Positions 26,376 to 36,240 are shown, numbered from the stretch's first letter. The stretch: 50,315 nucleotides of DNA from Phenylobacterium deserti (GCA_945883235.1 CAMCXF010000021.1:1-50315), one strand, 5' to 3'. A program made the numbers and translations. The notes: a model not told the origin generated them from the letters alone.

Positions 26376-27458
26376 CTAGCTTTCCTCGTCACCCTCTTCG
26401 CCCTGCGCCGCGCGCTGATCGATATTGGTGGGCGCAGTCTTGACGCCGGTCCGGTCTTCCTCGCGAGCACCGGACAGGATGTTGGCGAGGCCATAATTGC
26501 CTTCGTGGCAGGCGTATTCGTAGACGAGGCCTGTAATCTGCGCGTACTCGTATTCACCGCCCCAGGGCTGGCTGAACACCGTCGGATCCTCGACCCAGAA
26601 GCCGTAGTGCATGCGACCAGGCCCGACGGGCGTAAATCGTTCGGTCACCTTCAGATTGGCCGACGATCCCCGAAACGACTGCTCGGGGTGATAGTTGGTG
26701 GTCTCCACGACCAGGGTATCGCCCTCCCACCAGCCTATGGAATCGCCCATCCAGGGCCGAATAGTCGGCGGCAGATGTTTGGCACCCAGCCGCACGATCC
26801 GGGTGTCGTGCACCATCTCAACGACGATGGCGATCTGATCGCGGGTCTGCACGAATTGATAGGTGTTGTTATAGAGGCCAGGCGTCATGACCGGACCCGA
26901 CGAGGTGCCGAACGAGAGCAGGCAGCGTTCACCCAGCGCCCGGCTTTCCGGATTGTCGCTTGGGTGCGCCCCCTTCGGCAGGACGCGGCCCGCCAGAGCG
27001 GGCGCCTTGATATCCTTGCGCATCGGCACGCGGCCGTCTGCGGGGACGGTGATGAAGCCGTTGCGACCCTCGCCCGCAACCCGGCTTACCACGCTGCCCG
27101 GATCGGTCCAGGCGGCGTTATAGTTGCAGTTGGTGCCGCGACCGTCAGAGCAGTCGGCCGGCAAATCAGTGACCTTGGCGTTTGGGTCGGTAGGCTTGTT
27201 GCCCAAATCGATTAGCGCCTGGTTTCGAGACTCGATTTTCCGGACCTGCGCCTCGGTCAGCACGAGCGTGTCGCCGTGGCGAGGATTGCGTTCGAGCCGC
27301 GTAATTGCCGAATTGCTCCAGACCCCTTCAAGGTCGGGATGGCCATCGGCGGTGCGCGGAGCCTTCCAGGTCGTCGCGGGGCGGGGCGCTTGATCTGCCG
27401 ACGTCGCGGGCGATGCCAGACACAGCGACGCCGCGACCACGAGAAATAGCCTGAACAT
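26376..27458 (-). CDS. Secreted protein of a large uncharacterised family
   Basis: The 360-aa product has a signal peptide (about 1-20, ending ATSA-D). The family signature is RTADGHPDLEGVWSN near the N-terminus and WMGDSIGWWEGDTLVVETTN in the middle, then MHYGFWVEDPTVFSQPW and a final ACHEGNYGLANILSGA. Many proteobacteria, especially those degrading complex organics, carry this family with no assigned function. A GGGAGGGG sequence precedes the ATG. It runs 76 bp upstream of the tannase pair on the same strand and may share their transcript. Confidence 0.8.
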   Translation of the reverse strand: MFRLFLVVAASLCLASPATSADQAPRPATTWKAPRTADGHPDLEGVWSNSAITRLERNPRHGDTLVLTEAQVRKIESRNQALIDLGNKPTDPNAKVTDLPADCSDGRGTNCNYNAAWTDPGSVVSRVAGEGRNGFITVPADGRVPMRKDIKAPALAGRVLPKGAHPSDNPESRALGERCLLSFGTSSGPVMTPGLYNNTYQFVQTRDQIAIVVEMVHDTRIVRLGAKHLPPTIRPWMGDSIGWWEGDTLVVETTNYHPEQSFRGSSANLKVTERFTPVGPGRMHYGFWVEDPTVFSQPWGGEYEYAQITGLVYEYACHEGNYGLANILSGAREEDRTGVKTAPTNIDQRAAQGEEGDEES

Positions 27459-27546
27459 TCAACCCCTCCCAAGCATCCGGACCGCGCGCAATCGTCATGC
27501 GTCTTCGAAGATCCAGGATGGAGCATATAGCGCGACAGCGCGACGT

Positions 27547-28599
27547 CTACAGGCCCAGTCGGCGTGCCCGACCGGCGACGGTCAAGGCGAGGCGTTCGGC
27601 GATCAGCCTGTCCGGCGAACCGGTCGTCTTGCAGGCGCGGTCGGCGGCGAGGACTTCGGGCTGAATCCGGTCCAGCTCCGCCAGCGTCCAGGTCCGGGCC
27701 TGACGCAGGAATTCGCGCTCCTGTTTCCAGAATACGCCAGACGCCTTGGCCGCCTCCTGCAGGCCCGCGCCCGCCTTGGCCAGGGTCAGGACCCGCCTGA
27801 GTTTGCCCAGGTGTATGCCCAGCGCCCGAACGGCGGCCGGACCACTCTCACCCTCCTGCGCCGCACGCCGCAGGCCCGACTGGGCCTCGCCAAGTCGACC
27901 CCCGAAGGCGTCGGACGCGGCATCGAAGAGTGACGCTTCGGGCTCGACGCCCAGGAATTGTTCCAGATCGGCTGGCCCTGCCGTAATCCCGCTGCCCGGA
28001 CCCAGAAACAGCGCCAGACGCTCGATCTCCTGTCGCGCCACGCCGCGCTCCTTGGGCATCCGGGCCACGAACAGGTTCAGCGCGTCCTGGGTCAGGGTGA
28101 CATTGTCTTTCGCCAGGGTTTCGCGAACCATCCGGGCGACATCGCCGGGTTCATCTTCGTAGCAAGGGATGGTCGCTGCAGCGGCAACCTTCTCGGCAAC
28201 CTTTCGCAGGGCGGAATCCTTGCCCAGATTTCCGGCCTCGATCAGAAAAAACGCATCCGGATTGAGCTCACCTGCGGCGTGTCGGGTGAGGGCCTCGGCG
28301 GCCAGTTTGTCTGCGGCAGACTTTTCAGCCGTCAGGCGCAGGCGCACGAGGCGGCGGCCTCCCATCAGCGACTGGGCCGCCAACTCCCCCTCCAGCCGCC
28401 CCCCGTCGTCGGCCAGGTCCAGCTCGGTCAGGATGGCGACATCAAACGGATCGTCCGGGTTGGGGACCAGCTTCGCGGCCAACTGGTGGCCGCGGTCACG
28501 AACCACGCCCATGTCGCGCCCATAGATCAGGGCGGCGCGAACGGCGGCGTCCGGCCTGGCCAGGAACCGCTCGATATCGGGCCGCTTGGCGAGGATCAC
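27547..28599 (-). CDS. holA: DNA polymerase III subunit delta
   Basis: The 350-aa clamp-loader subunit opens the beta sliding clamp. It follows the family layout: AALIYGRDMGVVRDRGHQL, DDPFDVAILTELDLADDGG, GGRRLVRLR, then FLIEAGNLGKDSALRK and the helical collar (EFLRQARTWTLAELDRI). The ATG overlaps the lptE stop (ATGA). The order leuS-lptE-holA is common across proteobacteria. Confidence 0.95.
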   Translation of the reverse strand: MILAKRPDIERFLARPDAAVRAALIYGRDMGVVRDRGHQLAAKLVPNPDDPFDVAILTELDLADDGGRLEGELAAQSLMGGRRLVRLRLTAEKSAADKLAAEALTRHAAGELNPDAFFLIEAGNLGKDSALRKVAEKVAAAATIPCYEDEPGDVARMVRETLAKDNVTLTQDALNLFVARMPKERGVARQEIERLALFLGPGSGITAGPADLEQFLGVEPEASLFDAASDAFGGRLGEAQSGLRRAAQEGESGPAAVRALGIHLGKLRRVLTLAKAGAGLQEAAKASGVFWKQEREFLRQARTWTLAELDRIQPEVLAADRACKTTGSPDRLIAERLALTVAGRARRLGL

Positions 28600-29105
28600 C
28601 GCGCGCTGGCGACTTTCGCGCCATTGGCCAGCCAGACCGCCAGTTCCAGCTCGATGCGGCGGGCGGCCTCATCGGCGGCGCGGTCCTGAGCGTCCTGTTG
28701 CGCCGAGATCGAGGCATACGGCTGGTCAGCGCTGTCGTAGGTCAGCTCGACCCGGACCTGGCCCCGCTTGGCCATCGCTCCAGAGGGCACGTCTTTCAGC
28801 ACATAGGTCGCGGTCAGCACATACTCATATCGGGTGGCGACATTGTCGATCCGGACCCCGCGCGGGAAGCGCGCCTCGGCCAGCGCCAGTTCCATGGTGT
28901 AGCGCGGCGCTGCCGAATGATCCTTGGCGAGCGCGTCGTCCAGATGCTGGCGCATCAGATAGCCGGTTCGCCCGGCCGGTGCCGTCACCTGGATCGAGCC
29001 CAGGTTTTTCGCCACATCGGTCTGGGCATAGAGCGGCTGGAACCCGGCGCAACCGCCAAGCAGCAGGCCAGCGGCCATCAGGCCGGATACAAGGAGCTGT
29101 CTCAT
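28596..29105 (-). CDS. lptE: LPS assembly lipoprotein LptE
   Basis: The 169-aa outer-membrane lipoprotein plugs the LptD barrel during LPS export. A lipobox (LLLGGC at about 15-20) is followed by [10 protein letters not shown], typical of LptE. The rest is an alternating strand-helix pattern ([43 protein letters not shown]). Its ATG overlaps the leuS stop. Confidence 0.92.
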   Translation of the reverse strand: MRQLLVSGLMAAGLLLGGCAGFQPLYAQTDVAKNLGSIQVTAPAGRTGYLMRQHLDDALAKDHSAAPRYTMELALAEARFPRGVRIDNVATRYEYVLTATYVLKDVPSGAMAKRGQVRVELTYDSADQPYASISAQQDAQDRAADEAARRIELELAVWLANGAKVASAR

Positions 29106-31681
29106 GCCGCCACGATATTCACGATGCGGTCCTTGACTACAATGATCTTGCGAATTGTCAGGCCTTCCAGACGCTGGGCGATCTCGGGATCGGCCATGAC
29201 AATCTTCTCCACATCGGCCGGTTCAGCACCGGCGGGGGCTGAAATCTCGCCGCGACGCTTGCCGTTGACCTGGACCGGCAGGATCTTGACGGCGTCTTCG
29301 GTCAGGGCGGGATCAAACGTCGGCCAGGCGGCCTCGACGACCATTCCCGTGCCGCCGATCCTGACCCAGCATTCCTCAGCCAGATGCGGTGTGAAAGGGG
29401 CGACCAGGCGCGCAAAGGCGCTCAGCGCTTCCTTGCGTGCGATCAGTACCGCGTTGGACGCGCCCTTGGCCGGGTTCGCCTTCAGCACGTTGAGAAATTC
29501 ATAGAGGCGCGCGATCCCGGAATTGAACCGGAAGGTGTCGATGGCTTCGGTCACCTGTTTCACCAGCTTGTGTGTCGCGCGTTGCAGGTCCCTGTCTGGC
29601 TCGCCTGATGGGGGCGCATCCTGCGGCTGGCTGTCGAACTCGTCCCAGACGCGGTTCACGAAGCGCCACGCCCCCTGAACGCCGGACGTCGACCACAGCG
29701 AATCCCGCTCCGGCGGGCTGTCCGACAACACGAAGAGGCGCGCGGCATCCACGCCATAGGCATCGAAGATTTCTTCTGGTGCCACGGTGTTGCGCTTCGA
29801 CTTCGACATCTTTTCGGAATCACCGATCAAAACCGGCTCGCCCGAGGCGATCAAGGTGGCACGCCGTGTGGACCCCTCGACCACGATATTGATCTCGCCC
29901 GGCTCGACCCAGTCGCCATTCTGGCGACGATAGGTTTCGTGGGTGACCATGCCTTGCGTGAACAGGCCCGCGAACGGCTCGCGTACGCTCAGCATGCCCT
30001 GATCAGCCAGCGCCTTGGTGACGAAGCGGGCGTAGAGCAGGTGCAACACCGCGTGTTCGATGCCACCGATGTATTGGTCGACCGGCAGCCAATAGTCGGC
30101 GGCCGCCTTGTCGATGGGTTCCGCTGCGTCCGGGTTGGTGAAGCGGGCGAAGTACCAGGACGAATCCACGAAGGTGTCCAAGGTGTCGGTCTCACGCATC
30201 GCAGGACCGCCGCATGCAGGGCAGGTCGTGTGTTTCCAGGTCGGGTGCTGGTCCAGCGCGTTGCCGGATTTCCCGAACTGAATGTCGGCGGGATGGGCGA
30301 TGGGCAGCTCATGCTTCGGCACCGCGACCACACCACAAACGGCACAGTGCACCACCGGAATCGGACACCCCCAGGCGCGCTGGCGCGAGACGCCCCAGTC
30401 ACGCAGGCGGAACACGGTGGCACCTTCGCCATCGCCCTGAGTTTCGATCCGGGCGATGGCGGCGGCCTTGGCGGCCTCGATATCCATCCCGTTGAGGAAT
30501 CCAGAATTGTAGATCGTCCCCGGACCCACATAGGCTTCGTCGCCTATCGTATGGGCCTGTGGGTCCTCGCCTGGCGGCAACACCACCGGCAGGACCGGCA
30601 GTTTGTACTTCCGCGCAAAATCCAGATCACGCTGGTCATGTGCCGGACAGGCGAAAATCGCGCCCGTGCCGTAGTCCATCAGGATGAAATTGGCGATCCA
30701 GACCGGCAGTTCCCAGCTGGGATCAAAGGGGTGCTTCACGCGCAGGCCGGTGTCGTAGCCGATCTTCTCCGCGGTCTCGATCTCGGCCTCGGTCGCAGCG
30801 CCCCTGCGGCACTGTTCGATAAAGGCGGCGGCCTTCGGATCCCTGGCCGCGATCTCGGCGGCCAACGGATGGTCGGCAGCAATGCCCACGAAGCTCGCGC
30901 CGTACAGCGTGTCCGGGCGGGTGGTGTAGACGTCCAGGCCGTCGGTCCGGTCGGGATCGCTGAATTGGAACCGGAACTTCAGGCCCTTGGACCGACCGAT
31001 CCAGTTCTCCTGCATCACCCGGACTTTCTCGGGCCAGCGGTCAAGGGTCTTCAGGTCGTCCGTCAGCTGGCCGGCGTAGTCGGTGATGCGCATGGCCCAC
31101 TGGTTCAGCTTGCGCTTTTCAACCGCGGCACCGGACCGCCAGCCCTTGCCGTCGACAACCTGCTCATTGGCCAGGACGGTCTGGTCGACCGGGTCCCAGT
31201 TGACGACGCTTTCCTTGCGGTAGACCAGGCCAGCCTTCAGCAGGTCCAGGAACCAGGCCTGCTGCTTGCCGTAGTAGCCCACGTCGCAGGTGGCGAACTC
31301 GCGGCTCCAGTCGATGCTGAGGCCAAGCTGTTTCAGCTCGTCGCGCATCCTTGCGATGTTTTCATAGGTCCAGCCCTTGGGATCGACCCCGCGTTCCATG
31401 GCGGCGTTTTCGGCCGGCAATCCAAAGGCGTCCCAGCCCATGGGGTGCAGCACCGAGAACCCGCGTGCGCGTTTGAACCGTGCGATCACGTCGCCCAGCG
31501 CATAGTTGCGCACATGGCCCATGTGCAGGCGCCCTGACGGGTACGGGAACATCTCCAGCACATAATACTTAGGCTTGCTGTGATCGATGACCGCCTTGAA
31601 GGCGTCAGCGTCCGACCACGCCTTGCGCCAGCGCGGCTCGGAGTCTTTCGGGTTGTATCGCCGGGTAACTTGGGGGGCCAT
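29102..31681 (-). CDS. leuS: Leucyl-tRNA synthetase
   Basis: The 859-aa class I synthetase shows the HIGH motif as [13 protein letters not shown] at about 48-60 and KMSKS in [12 protein letters not shown] in the last third. The editing domain ([12 protein letters not shown]) and a zinc-like domain ([14 protein letters not shown]) are present. A longer reading to 31720 would use a TTG; I prefer the ATG at 31681, which has AAAGG about 8 nt upstream. It is the first gene of leuS-lptE-holA; DUF3576 lies 85 bp upstream on the same strand. Confidence 0.97.
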   Translation of the reverse strand: MAPQVTRRYNPKDSEPRWRKAWSDADAFKAVIDHSKPKYYVLEMFPYPSGRLHMGHVRNYALGDVIARFKRARGFSVLHPMGWDAFGLPAENAAMERGVDPKGWTYENIARMRDELKQLGLSIDWSREFATCDVGYYGKQQAWFLDLLKAGLVYRKESVVNWDPVDQTVLANEQVVDGKGWRSGAAVEKRKLNQWAMRITDYAGQLTDDLKTLDRWPEKVRVMQENWIGRSKGLKFRFQFSDPDRTDGLDVYTTRPDTLYGASFVGIAADHPLAAEIAARDPKAAAFIEQCRRGAATEAEIETAEKIGYDTGLRVKHPFDPSWELPVWIANFILMDYGTGAIFACPAHDQRDLDFARKYKLPVLPVVLPPGEDPQAHTIGDEAYVGPGTIYNSGFLNGMDIEAAKAAAIARIETQGDGEGATVFRLRDWGVSRQRAWGCPIPVVHCAVCGVVAVPKHELPIAHPADIQFGKSGNALDQHPTWKHTTCPACGGPAMRETDTLDTFVDSSWYFARFTNPDAAEPIDKAAADYWLPVDQYIGGIEHAVLHLLYARFVTKALADQGMLSVREPFAGLFTQGMVTHETYRRQNGDWVEPGEINIVVEGSTRRATLIASGEPVLIGDSEKMSKSKRNTVAPEEIFDAYGVDAARLFVLSDSPPERDSLWSTSGVQGAWRFVNRVWDEFDSQPQDAPPSGEPDRDLQRATHKLVKQVTEAIDTFRFNSGIARLYEFLNVLKANPAKGASNAVLIARKEALSAFARLVAPFTPHLAEECWVRIGGTGMVVEAAWPTFDPALTEDAVKILPVQVNGKRRGEISAPAGAEPADVEKIVMADPEIAQRLEGLTIRKIIVVKDRIVNIVAA

Positions 31682-31766
31682 TGCGGTCGGCCTTTGGACT
31701 GGAGTTGGACTTCCGGTCAACGGCCTAAGAGCTCAGGCGCATCGACAAGCGAACAGGGGGCTGGAG

Positions 31767-32234
31767 TCAGCCTTTGATGTTCGAAAGTCGAAGCTGCCGC
31801 GCCTTGGTCAGAATGGAGTTCTCGATATCGGTCTCGGTCTGACCGGCATGCGGTGCATCGACCCAGCCACCTGCTGCATCACGGTTCTGCTTGAACACGG
31901 CCACGTTCAGGCCGTCAGCACGCAGGCGCGAATCCAGGATATAGACCGTGCACTTGAAACGCTCGTCCGGCTTTTCAGGATTGACGTACCATTCGGTGAC
32001 GATGACGCCGCCATAGGGGTCCGCCGAGGCCAGCGGCATGAAGGACAGCGTGTCCAGCGACGCTCGCCACAGATAGCCGTTGACCCCGATTGCCGCAGCG
32101 TTTTCGCCCGACGGCGGCGATTTTGAGTTGCCGCCCACCAATGGCAGGCTTCCGCAGGCGCTCAGTCCCACAACGCTTAACGCTGCAGCCGCAATTACAA
32201 AACCACGCATCCCAGGACGGCGCACAAACGGCAT
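31767..32234 (-). CDS. DUF3576 lipoprotein
   Basis: The 155-aa product has a signal sequence with lipobox LSACG at about 25-28. The mature domain reads IGVNGYLWRASLDTLSFMPL, PYGGVIVTEWYV and RFKCTVYILDSRLRADGL. This is the DUF3576 family, found almost always just before leuS in alphaproteobacteria, suggesting an envelope role linked with LptE. GGAG lies about 10 nt before the ATG. Confidence 0.88.
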   Translation of the reverse strand: MPFVRRPGMRGFVIAAAALSVVGLSACGSLPLVGGNSKSPPSGENAAAIGVNGYLWRASLDTLSFMPLASADPYGGVIVTEWYVNPEKPDERFKCTVYILDSRLRADGLNVAVFKQNRDAAGGWVDAPHAGQTETDIENSILTKARQLRLSNIKG

Positions 32235-32494
32235 ATGTATCAGTCTCCAACCAAATCCGCAGCGCGTGCGCGCTACGGCGCCGCCCCGCGCCGACGCCCT
32301 CTATAACAACGCGATCAAGGGTGCCAAACAGGAATCGCGTGGCGGAAGCGCCACAGGACATCAGCATCTCGACTTATATGAGGCCGTGGAGAAAGAGTCG
32401 TGTTGACCCGAAAACCCAGCGGTCCTTAATCAGACTGTCATCGTGGTATGGTTCAGTATGCGATGATCAACCGTTGGGACCCTATATATCGTCA

Positions 32495-32878
32495 ATGACC
32501 GCCCACCGCATCAGTCTCGCAATCGCAGCCGCCGCGCTTTTCAGCGTGGTGTGCGGCAACGCGTCTGCCGCCGACAAGGGAAAAATTGTCGATTTCACCG
32601 TGAAATCAGAGCCGATGACCTCGGCACCCAACGGCGGCAAGGCCCTGAAGTGGGATGCCAGCAAGGGTCGGTTCGGTTTCACGCTGAACATTCAGCAGCC
32701 GCAGGAACGCCCTGCCGTGGCCAATGACGTACAGGCCGGGGCATATTTCCGGATCACGCCGACGTTGCGCGTCGGCGGCTCTGTTGCACTTGGCGAGCAG
32801 GATCTGAAAATCCTGCCGAACGCGGCCAGGCCCGCCGCAGCGCCGAAACTGACGCTGCAGACCGCCTTCAAGTTCTAG
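32495..32878 (+). CDS. ntrZ: NtrZ-like periplasmic regulatory protein
   Basis: The 127-aa product has a signal peptide (about 1-25, ending NASA-A). The mature part has KWDASKGRFGFTLNIQQP and the tail AGAYFRITPTLRVGGSVALG. This matches NtrZ of Caulobacter, a periplasmic inhibitor of the NtrY sensor kinase. Identification is from the motif pattern only. The gene stands alone, divergent from DUF3576, and shares its stop (CTAG) with the ThiE-like gene. The 260-bp gap upstream shows no other gene. Confidence 0.8.
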   Translation: MTAHRISLAIAAAALFSVVCGNASAADKGKIVDFTVKSEPMTSAPNGGKALKWDASKGRFGFTLNIQQPQERPAVANDVQAGAYFRITPTLRVGGSVALGEQDLKILPNAARPAAAPKLTLQTAFKF

Positions 32879-33483
32879 GCACCAAACCCTTCGACCGCCG
32901 CCAGACCGATCAGGCCCGCGCCAAGCAGGCGACGGGCCGTTTTGTTGTTTATGCCTCCCAGCGCATAGGCCACGCGCCCTGTGGCGCGAACCCGCGCGGC
33001 AAGGCGAACCGGGCCGAGCGCAGGTCCCGCCGAAGGACTGCGTGACGGCAAGGCCACCGAGATGACAACCGCGTCAGCGCCGATCAGCCGGGCCGCGCGA
33101 TGGGAATGGGCCGCCGCGGTAATGATCCAGCCGGGATGGGTACGCTTGAGGGGCGCAGCGCGATGGGCCAGCCGCTCCGGCAGATGCACGCCATCCGCGC
33201 CGACCCTCCGCGCAAGCCCGACATCCTGACCGATCAGCAGTTTCAGGCCGCGCGATCTGGCAATAGCCAACAATCGGCGCGCTCGCGCTTCAGCATCGGG
33301 CGCTCCGTAGGTACGATAGACGATCGCGCTTCCAGACGGCAATCGCGACGCAGTGACCTCCGGTTCCGGCGTCCGGACCGGGTCGGTGAAGAACATCAAT
33401 GCCGGCAGGGCCTTCCGCAGCGCCCTGCGGGCAGGTAACAGACGCGCCGTTCGCTGCAAGGTCCAGAACCCGGAAATGACCAC
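32875..33483 (-). CDS. Thiamine-phosphate synthase-like (ThiE/TenI fold) protein
   Basis: The 202-aa protein has the barrel motifs of the ThiE/TenI family: MFFTDPVRTPEPE, GADGVHLPERLA, AAAHSHRAARLIGADAVV and YALGGINNKTA. The GTG at 33483 may be too far upstream; GGAGG is only one base from it, and its 5' end overlaps the divergent yggS start. A true start 30-60 bp further in is quite possible. No other thi genes are nearby, so the substrate is uncertain. Confidence 0.8.
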   Translation of the reverse strand: MVISGFWTLQRTARLLPARRALRKALPALMFFTDPVRTPEPEVTASRLPSGSAIVYRTYGAPDAEARARRLLAIARSRGLKLLIGQDVGLARRVGADGVHLPERLAHRAAPLKRTHPGWIITAAAHSHRAARLIGADAVVISVALPSRSPSAGPALGPVRLAARVRATGRVAYALGGINNKTARRLLGAGLIGLAAVEGFGA

Positions 33484-34132
33484 CCCTCCGCAAGCCTATG
33501 TCGACGTGGTGGCCCGTATCGCCCGTGCGGCGCAAGCCGTTGGTCGCGATCCGGCGTCGGTGACGCTGGTGGCCGTGTCAAAAATGCAGCCCTGGGACGC
33601 CGTGGAGCCCGTTCTGGCGGCTGGCCAGACCGTCTTCGGTGAGAACCGGGTGCAGGATGCGGTGGCGCGCTGGGAGGGCAAGACTGCCGGCCTGACCCTG
33701 CACCTGATCGGCCCCCTCCAGACGAACAAGGCGCGGGAGGCGGTGGCCTTCTTCAATGTGATCGAGACCCTTGACCGTGAAAAGCTGGCGCGGGCATTGG
33801 CCGACGAAGTCCAGAAGCAGGGCCGTTCACCCCGCATCTACGTTCAGGTCAACACCGGCGAGGAGCCACAGAAGGCCGGGGTGCTGCCCTCGGAAGCAGA
33901 TGCATTTGTTGCCGCCTGCCGGGAGGCATACGGCCTGATACCGGAGGGCCTGATGTGCATCCCCCCCGCTGATGAACCGGCCGGGCCGCACTTCGCCCTG
34001 CTGGGCAAGATTGCCGCCCGCAACGGCCTGCCCAGGCTGTCGATGGGCATGAGCGGGGACTTCGAGACGGCGATCCGATTCGGCGCAACCAGCGTGCGGG
34101 TGGGGTCTGCAGTGTTCGGCGCGCGCGCCTAG
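33476..34132 (+). CDS. YggS-type PLP-binding protein
   Basis: The 218-aa protein is an alanine-racemase-like barrel that binds PLP and takes part in vitamin B6 homeostasis. The lysine is Lys36 in LVAVSKMQPWD; FGENRVQDAVARW, LIGPLQTNKAREAV, and LSMGMSGDFETAIRFGAT...VRVGSAVFG match the family closely. I took the ATG at 33476 since upstream codons lack family similarity. Its 5' end overlaps the ThiE-like gene by 8 bp head to head, and its stop overlaps the L,D-transpeptidase gene. Confidence 0.94.
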   Translation: MTTPPQAYVDVVARIARAAQAVGRDPASVTLVAVSKMQPWDAVEPVLAAGQTVFGENRVQDAVARWEGKTAGLTLHLIGPLQTNKAREAVAFFNVIETLDREKLARALADEVQKQGRSPRIYVQVNTGEEPQKAGVLPSEADAFVAACREAYGLIPEGLMCIPPADEPAGPHFALLGKIAARNGLPRLSMGMSGDFETAIRFGATSVRVGSAVFGARA

Positions 34133-34635
34133 GCCACCGCGATCTCTATGGCGTCGCCGGGTTTGGCCGCGCTGAGGAGTTCCTCAAGATCAGGCCGCTC
34201 GATCGCCACGCAACCCTGTGTGGGCGGGTAGCCGGGTCGACAGACATGCAGGAAAATCGCGGACCCCATCCCGGACACAACGGGATCGTCGTTGTGTCCG
34301 AGGACTACGATGATGTCGTAGATGTGATCGTCGCGCCAAAGCCTCTCGGCACTGGCCGGATAGGGCAATCGGACAGCGCGGTTGTAGGCGAGGTCATGCG
34401 GTGCATCGCACCAACCATCCTCGGGCGACAGAGGCCCGACCCGAAGCGCCGTCGAGGGTGGCAACCCCCGATCTGGACGATAAAGCACCTCTCGAATGGG
34501 CCAGACACCCGCGGGAGAGGCCCCGTCGCCTTCTCGTTTTTCAGACGCCGGAATGACGCCTGCCGGGCCGAGCGCACATCGCACCTTTCGCTCGCCCAGG
34601 ATCAACATTCCGTCAGCGATCGCCTTGAAGATCAC
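34129..34635 (-). CDS. L,D-transpeptidase (YkuD domain)
   Basis: The 168-aa protein has the YkuD catalytic motif with His130 (AIFLHV) and Cys142 (TQGCVAI), and the family segments KREGDGASPAGVWPIREVL and GWCDAPHDLAYNR. These enzymes cross-link peptidoglycan or attach lipoproteins. No clear signal peptide is seen, which is common for this short alphaproteobacterial subtype. I chose the GTG at 34635 with GAGGGG about 11 nt upstream; the frame is open further but unlike the family. It is divergent from the CenR-like regulator. Confidence 0.85.
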   Translation of the reverse strand: MIFKAIADGMLILGERKVRCALGPAGVIPASEKREGDGASPAGVWPIREVLYRPDRGLPPSTALRVGPLSPEDGWCDAPHDLAYNRAVRLPYPASAERLWRDDHIYDIIVVLGHNDDPVVSGMGSAIFLHVCRPGYPPTQGCVAIERPDLEELLSAAKPGDAIEIAVA

Positions 34636-34702
34636 AGGAACCCGAACCCCTCGTGGCGAAACCCTTTGGCGCGAAGCGCTCAGATAGTGTTTGTTACCGC
34701 CT

Positions 34703-35386
34703 ATGGCACAACGCAAGACTCTCCTCATCGTCGACGACGACCAGGACCTTCGTGGCGCGATCGCCGAACAGCTGCGGGCGGAGAACTTCGATACCGTCGA
34801 AGCAGAAACCGCAGGTGACGGCGTTCGGCTCGCCCGCGAGGCCAAACCCGATCTGATCCTGCTGGATGTGGATCTCCCTGACATGGACGGCCGCGATGCC
34901 TGCAAGCGCATGCGCGAAGATGGCATATCCGCCCCGGTGATCATGCTGACGGCCGCGTCCAGCGACGACGATGCGGTCCAGGGGCTCGATTCCGGCGCGA
35001 ACGACTATGTGACCAAGCCCTACAAGTTCGCGGTCCTGCTGGCCCGGATCCGCGCCCAGTTGCGCGACTATGAGCACTCCGAAGGCGCGACCTTCCGCCT
35101 GGGGGCCTATGAATTCCGGCCCTCCGCCAAGCTACTGGTAGATGAAAAGGGCAAGAAAATCCGGCTCACGGAAAAAGAGACCAACATCCTGAAGTACCTC
35201 TACCGCGCCGGCGAGAAGGCCATTTCGCGCGAGGAACTGCTGGCCGAGGTCTGGGGCTACAATGCCGGTGTTACAACCCACACGCTTGAAACCCACGTCT
35301 ATCGCCTGCGCCAGAAGATCGAGCCTGACCCGGCGAATGCGCGCCTGCTGCTGACCGAGGCGGGCGGGTACAAGCTGGCGCCCTAG
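34703..35386 (+). CDS. cenR: OmpR-family response regulator, CenR-like
   Basis: The 227-aa protein has a receiver domain (DDDQDLR; phosphoacceptor Asp55 in LILLDVDLPDMDGR; Lys in DYVTKPYKFA) and a winged-helix domain (RLTEKETNILKYLYRAG, then EELLAEVWGYN and THVYRLRQKIE). The pattern closely resembles Caulobacter CenR, an essential cell-envelope regulator paired with CenK, whose kinase gene is not adjacent here. The ATG at 34703 is preferred to a TTG at 34691. The stop is shared with xthA (CTAG). Confidence 0.85.
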   Translation: MAQRKTLLIVDDDQDLRGAIAEQLRAENFDTVEAETAGDGVRLAREAKPDLILLDVDLPDMDGRDACKRMREDGISAPVIMLTAASSDDDAVQGLDSGANDYVTKPYKFAVLLARIRAQLRDYEHSEGATFRLGAYEFRPSAKLLVDEKGKKIRLTEKETNILKYLYRAGEKAISREELLAEVWGYNAGVTTHTLETHVYRLRQKIEPDPANARLLLTEAGGYKLAP

Positions 35387-36189
35387 AGCACCAGGTCCGC
35401 ACTCACCGGCGCGTGGTCGCTCGGCCGTTCCCAGGCTCGGACGTCCTCATGGATCCGCACCGCCGGCGCGCCCAGCCGGAACGCCGCGTCCCGCAGGCCG
35501 GGCGTCACCAGGATGTGGTCCAGGCGCAGGCCCCGGGCAGACTGTCGGAAATCCTGGGCGCGGTAGCTCCACCATGACGCCAGCTTTTCTGGCTCGGGCG
35601 TCGACTCGCGCATAAGATCTATGAAACCCAGCGACCCCTGCAGCGCGCGAAACGCCTCGATCTCAACCGGCGTGTGGCTGACGATCTTCGACATGTACTT
35701 GTGGTTCCAGACGTCGAATTCACCCGGCGCCACATTGAGGTCGCCGACGATGGCGAGCGGTGCCTTGGGATCGCGGCGGGCCATATCTGAGGTCAGCTTC
35801 TCGTAGAAGTCCAGCTTGTGGTCGAACTTCGGGTTCGCCTCGCGGTCGGGGGTGTCGCCGCCAGCCGGGATGTAGAAGTTCTGGATCTCAACGCCAGCCA
35901 CTTTCACGCCGACGCAACGTGCGTGCCCTTCACGGCAGACATCTAGGGGTTTGGGGTCCTCGATGGGCAGGCGCGAGGCGATTGCCACGCCGTGCCAACC
36001 CTTCTGACCGGCGATCTTGAGATGGGGCAGCCCCATCTCCTTGAAGGCGTTCACCGGGAACTCGCCCTGCTGGCACTTGATCTCCTGAAGGCAGAGGACA
36101 TCCGGTGCCTGCTCCGCCACAAACCGGGCGACCTGTTCGGCCCTCAGGCGGACGGAGTTGACATTCCAGGTGCAGATTCGAAGGCGCAT
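35383..36189 (-). CDS. xthA: Exodeoxyribonuclease III
   Basis: The 268-aa nuclease acts on abasic sites and 3' blocked ends in base excision repair. The EEP-fold motifs are intact: CTWNVNSVRLR, LQEIKCQ, NFYIPAGGD, IVGDLNVAPGEFDVWN and the final SDHAPVSADLVL. Length matches E. coli XthA. Downstream of its start side lies a candidate small RNA with tandem terminators. Confidence 0.96.
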   Translation of the reverse strand: MRLRICTWNVNSVRLRAEQVARFVAEQAPDVLCLQEIKCQQGEFPVNAFKEMGLPHLKIAGQKGWHGVAIASRLPIEDPKPLDVCREGHARCVGVKVAGVEIQNFYIPAGGDTPDREANPKFDHKLDFYEKLTSDMARRDPKAPLAIVGDLNVAPGEFDVWNHKYMSKIVSHTPVEIEAFRALQGSLGFIDLMRESTPEPEKLASWWSYRAQDFRQSARGLRLDHILVTPGLRDAAFRLGAPAVRIHEDVRAWERPSDHAPVSADLVL

Positions 36190-36212
36190 TGGCCATGTTT
36201 AGCGAAAGAAAG

Positions 36213-36240
36213 TCCGGACGCCATGGCGGGTGCCCGGCCA
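36213..36240 (-). terminator. Second, imperfect copy of a terminator hairpin
   Basis: The sequence repeats the neighbouring terminator core (CCGGACGCCATGGCGGG) with a 9-bp stem containing one mismatch, followed on the minus strand by ACTTTCTTTC. It looks like a duplicated back-up terminator. Confidence 0.6.

Noticed and set aside
29939..31537. Plus-strand open frame of 532 codons
   Set aside because: Antisense to leuS and without recognisable domains.
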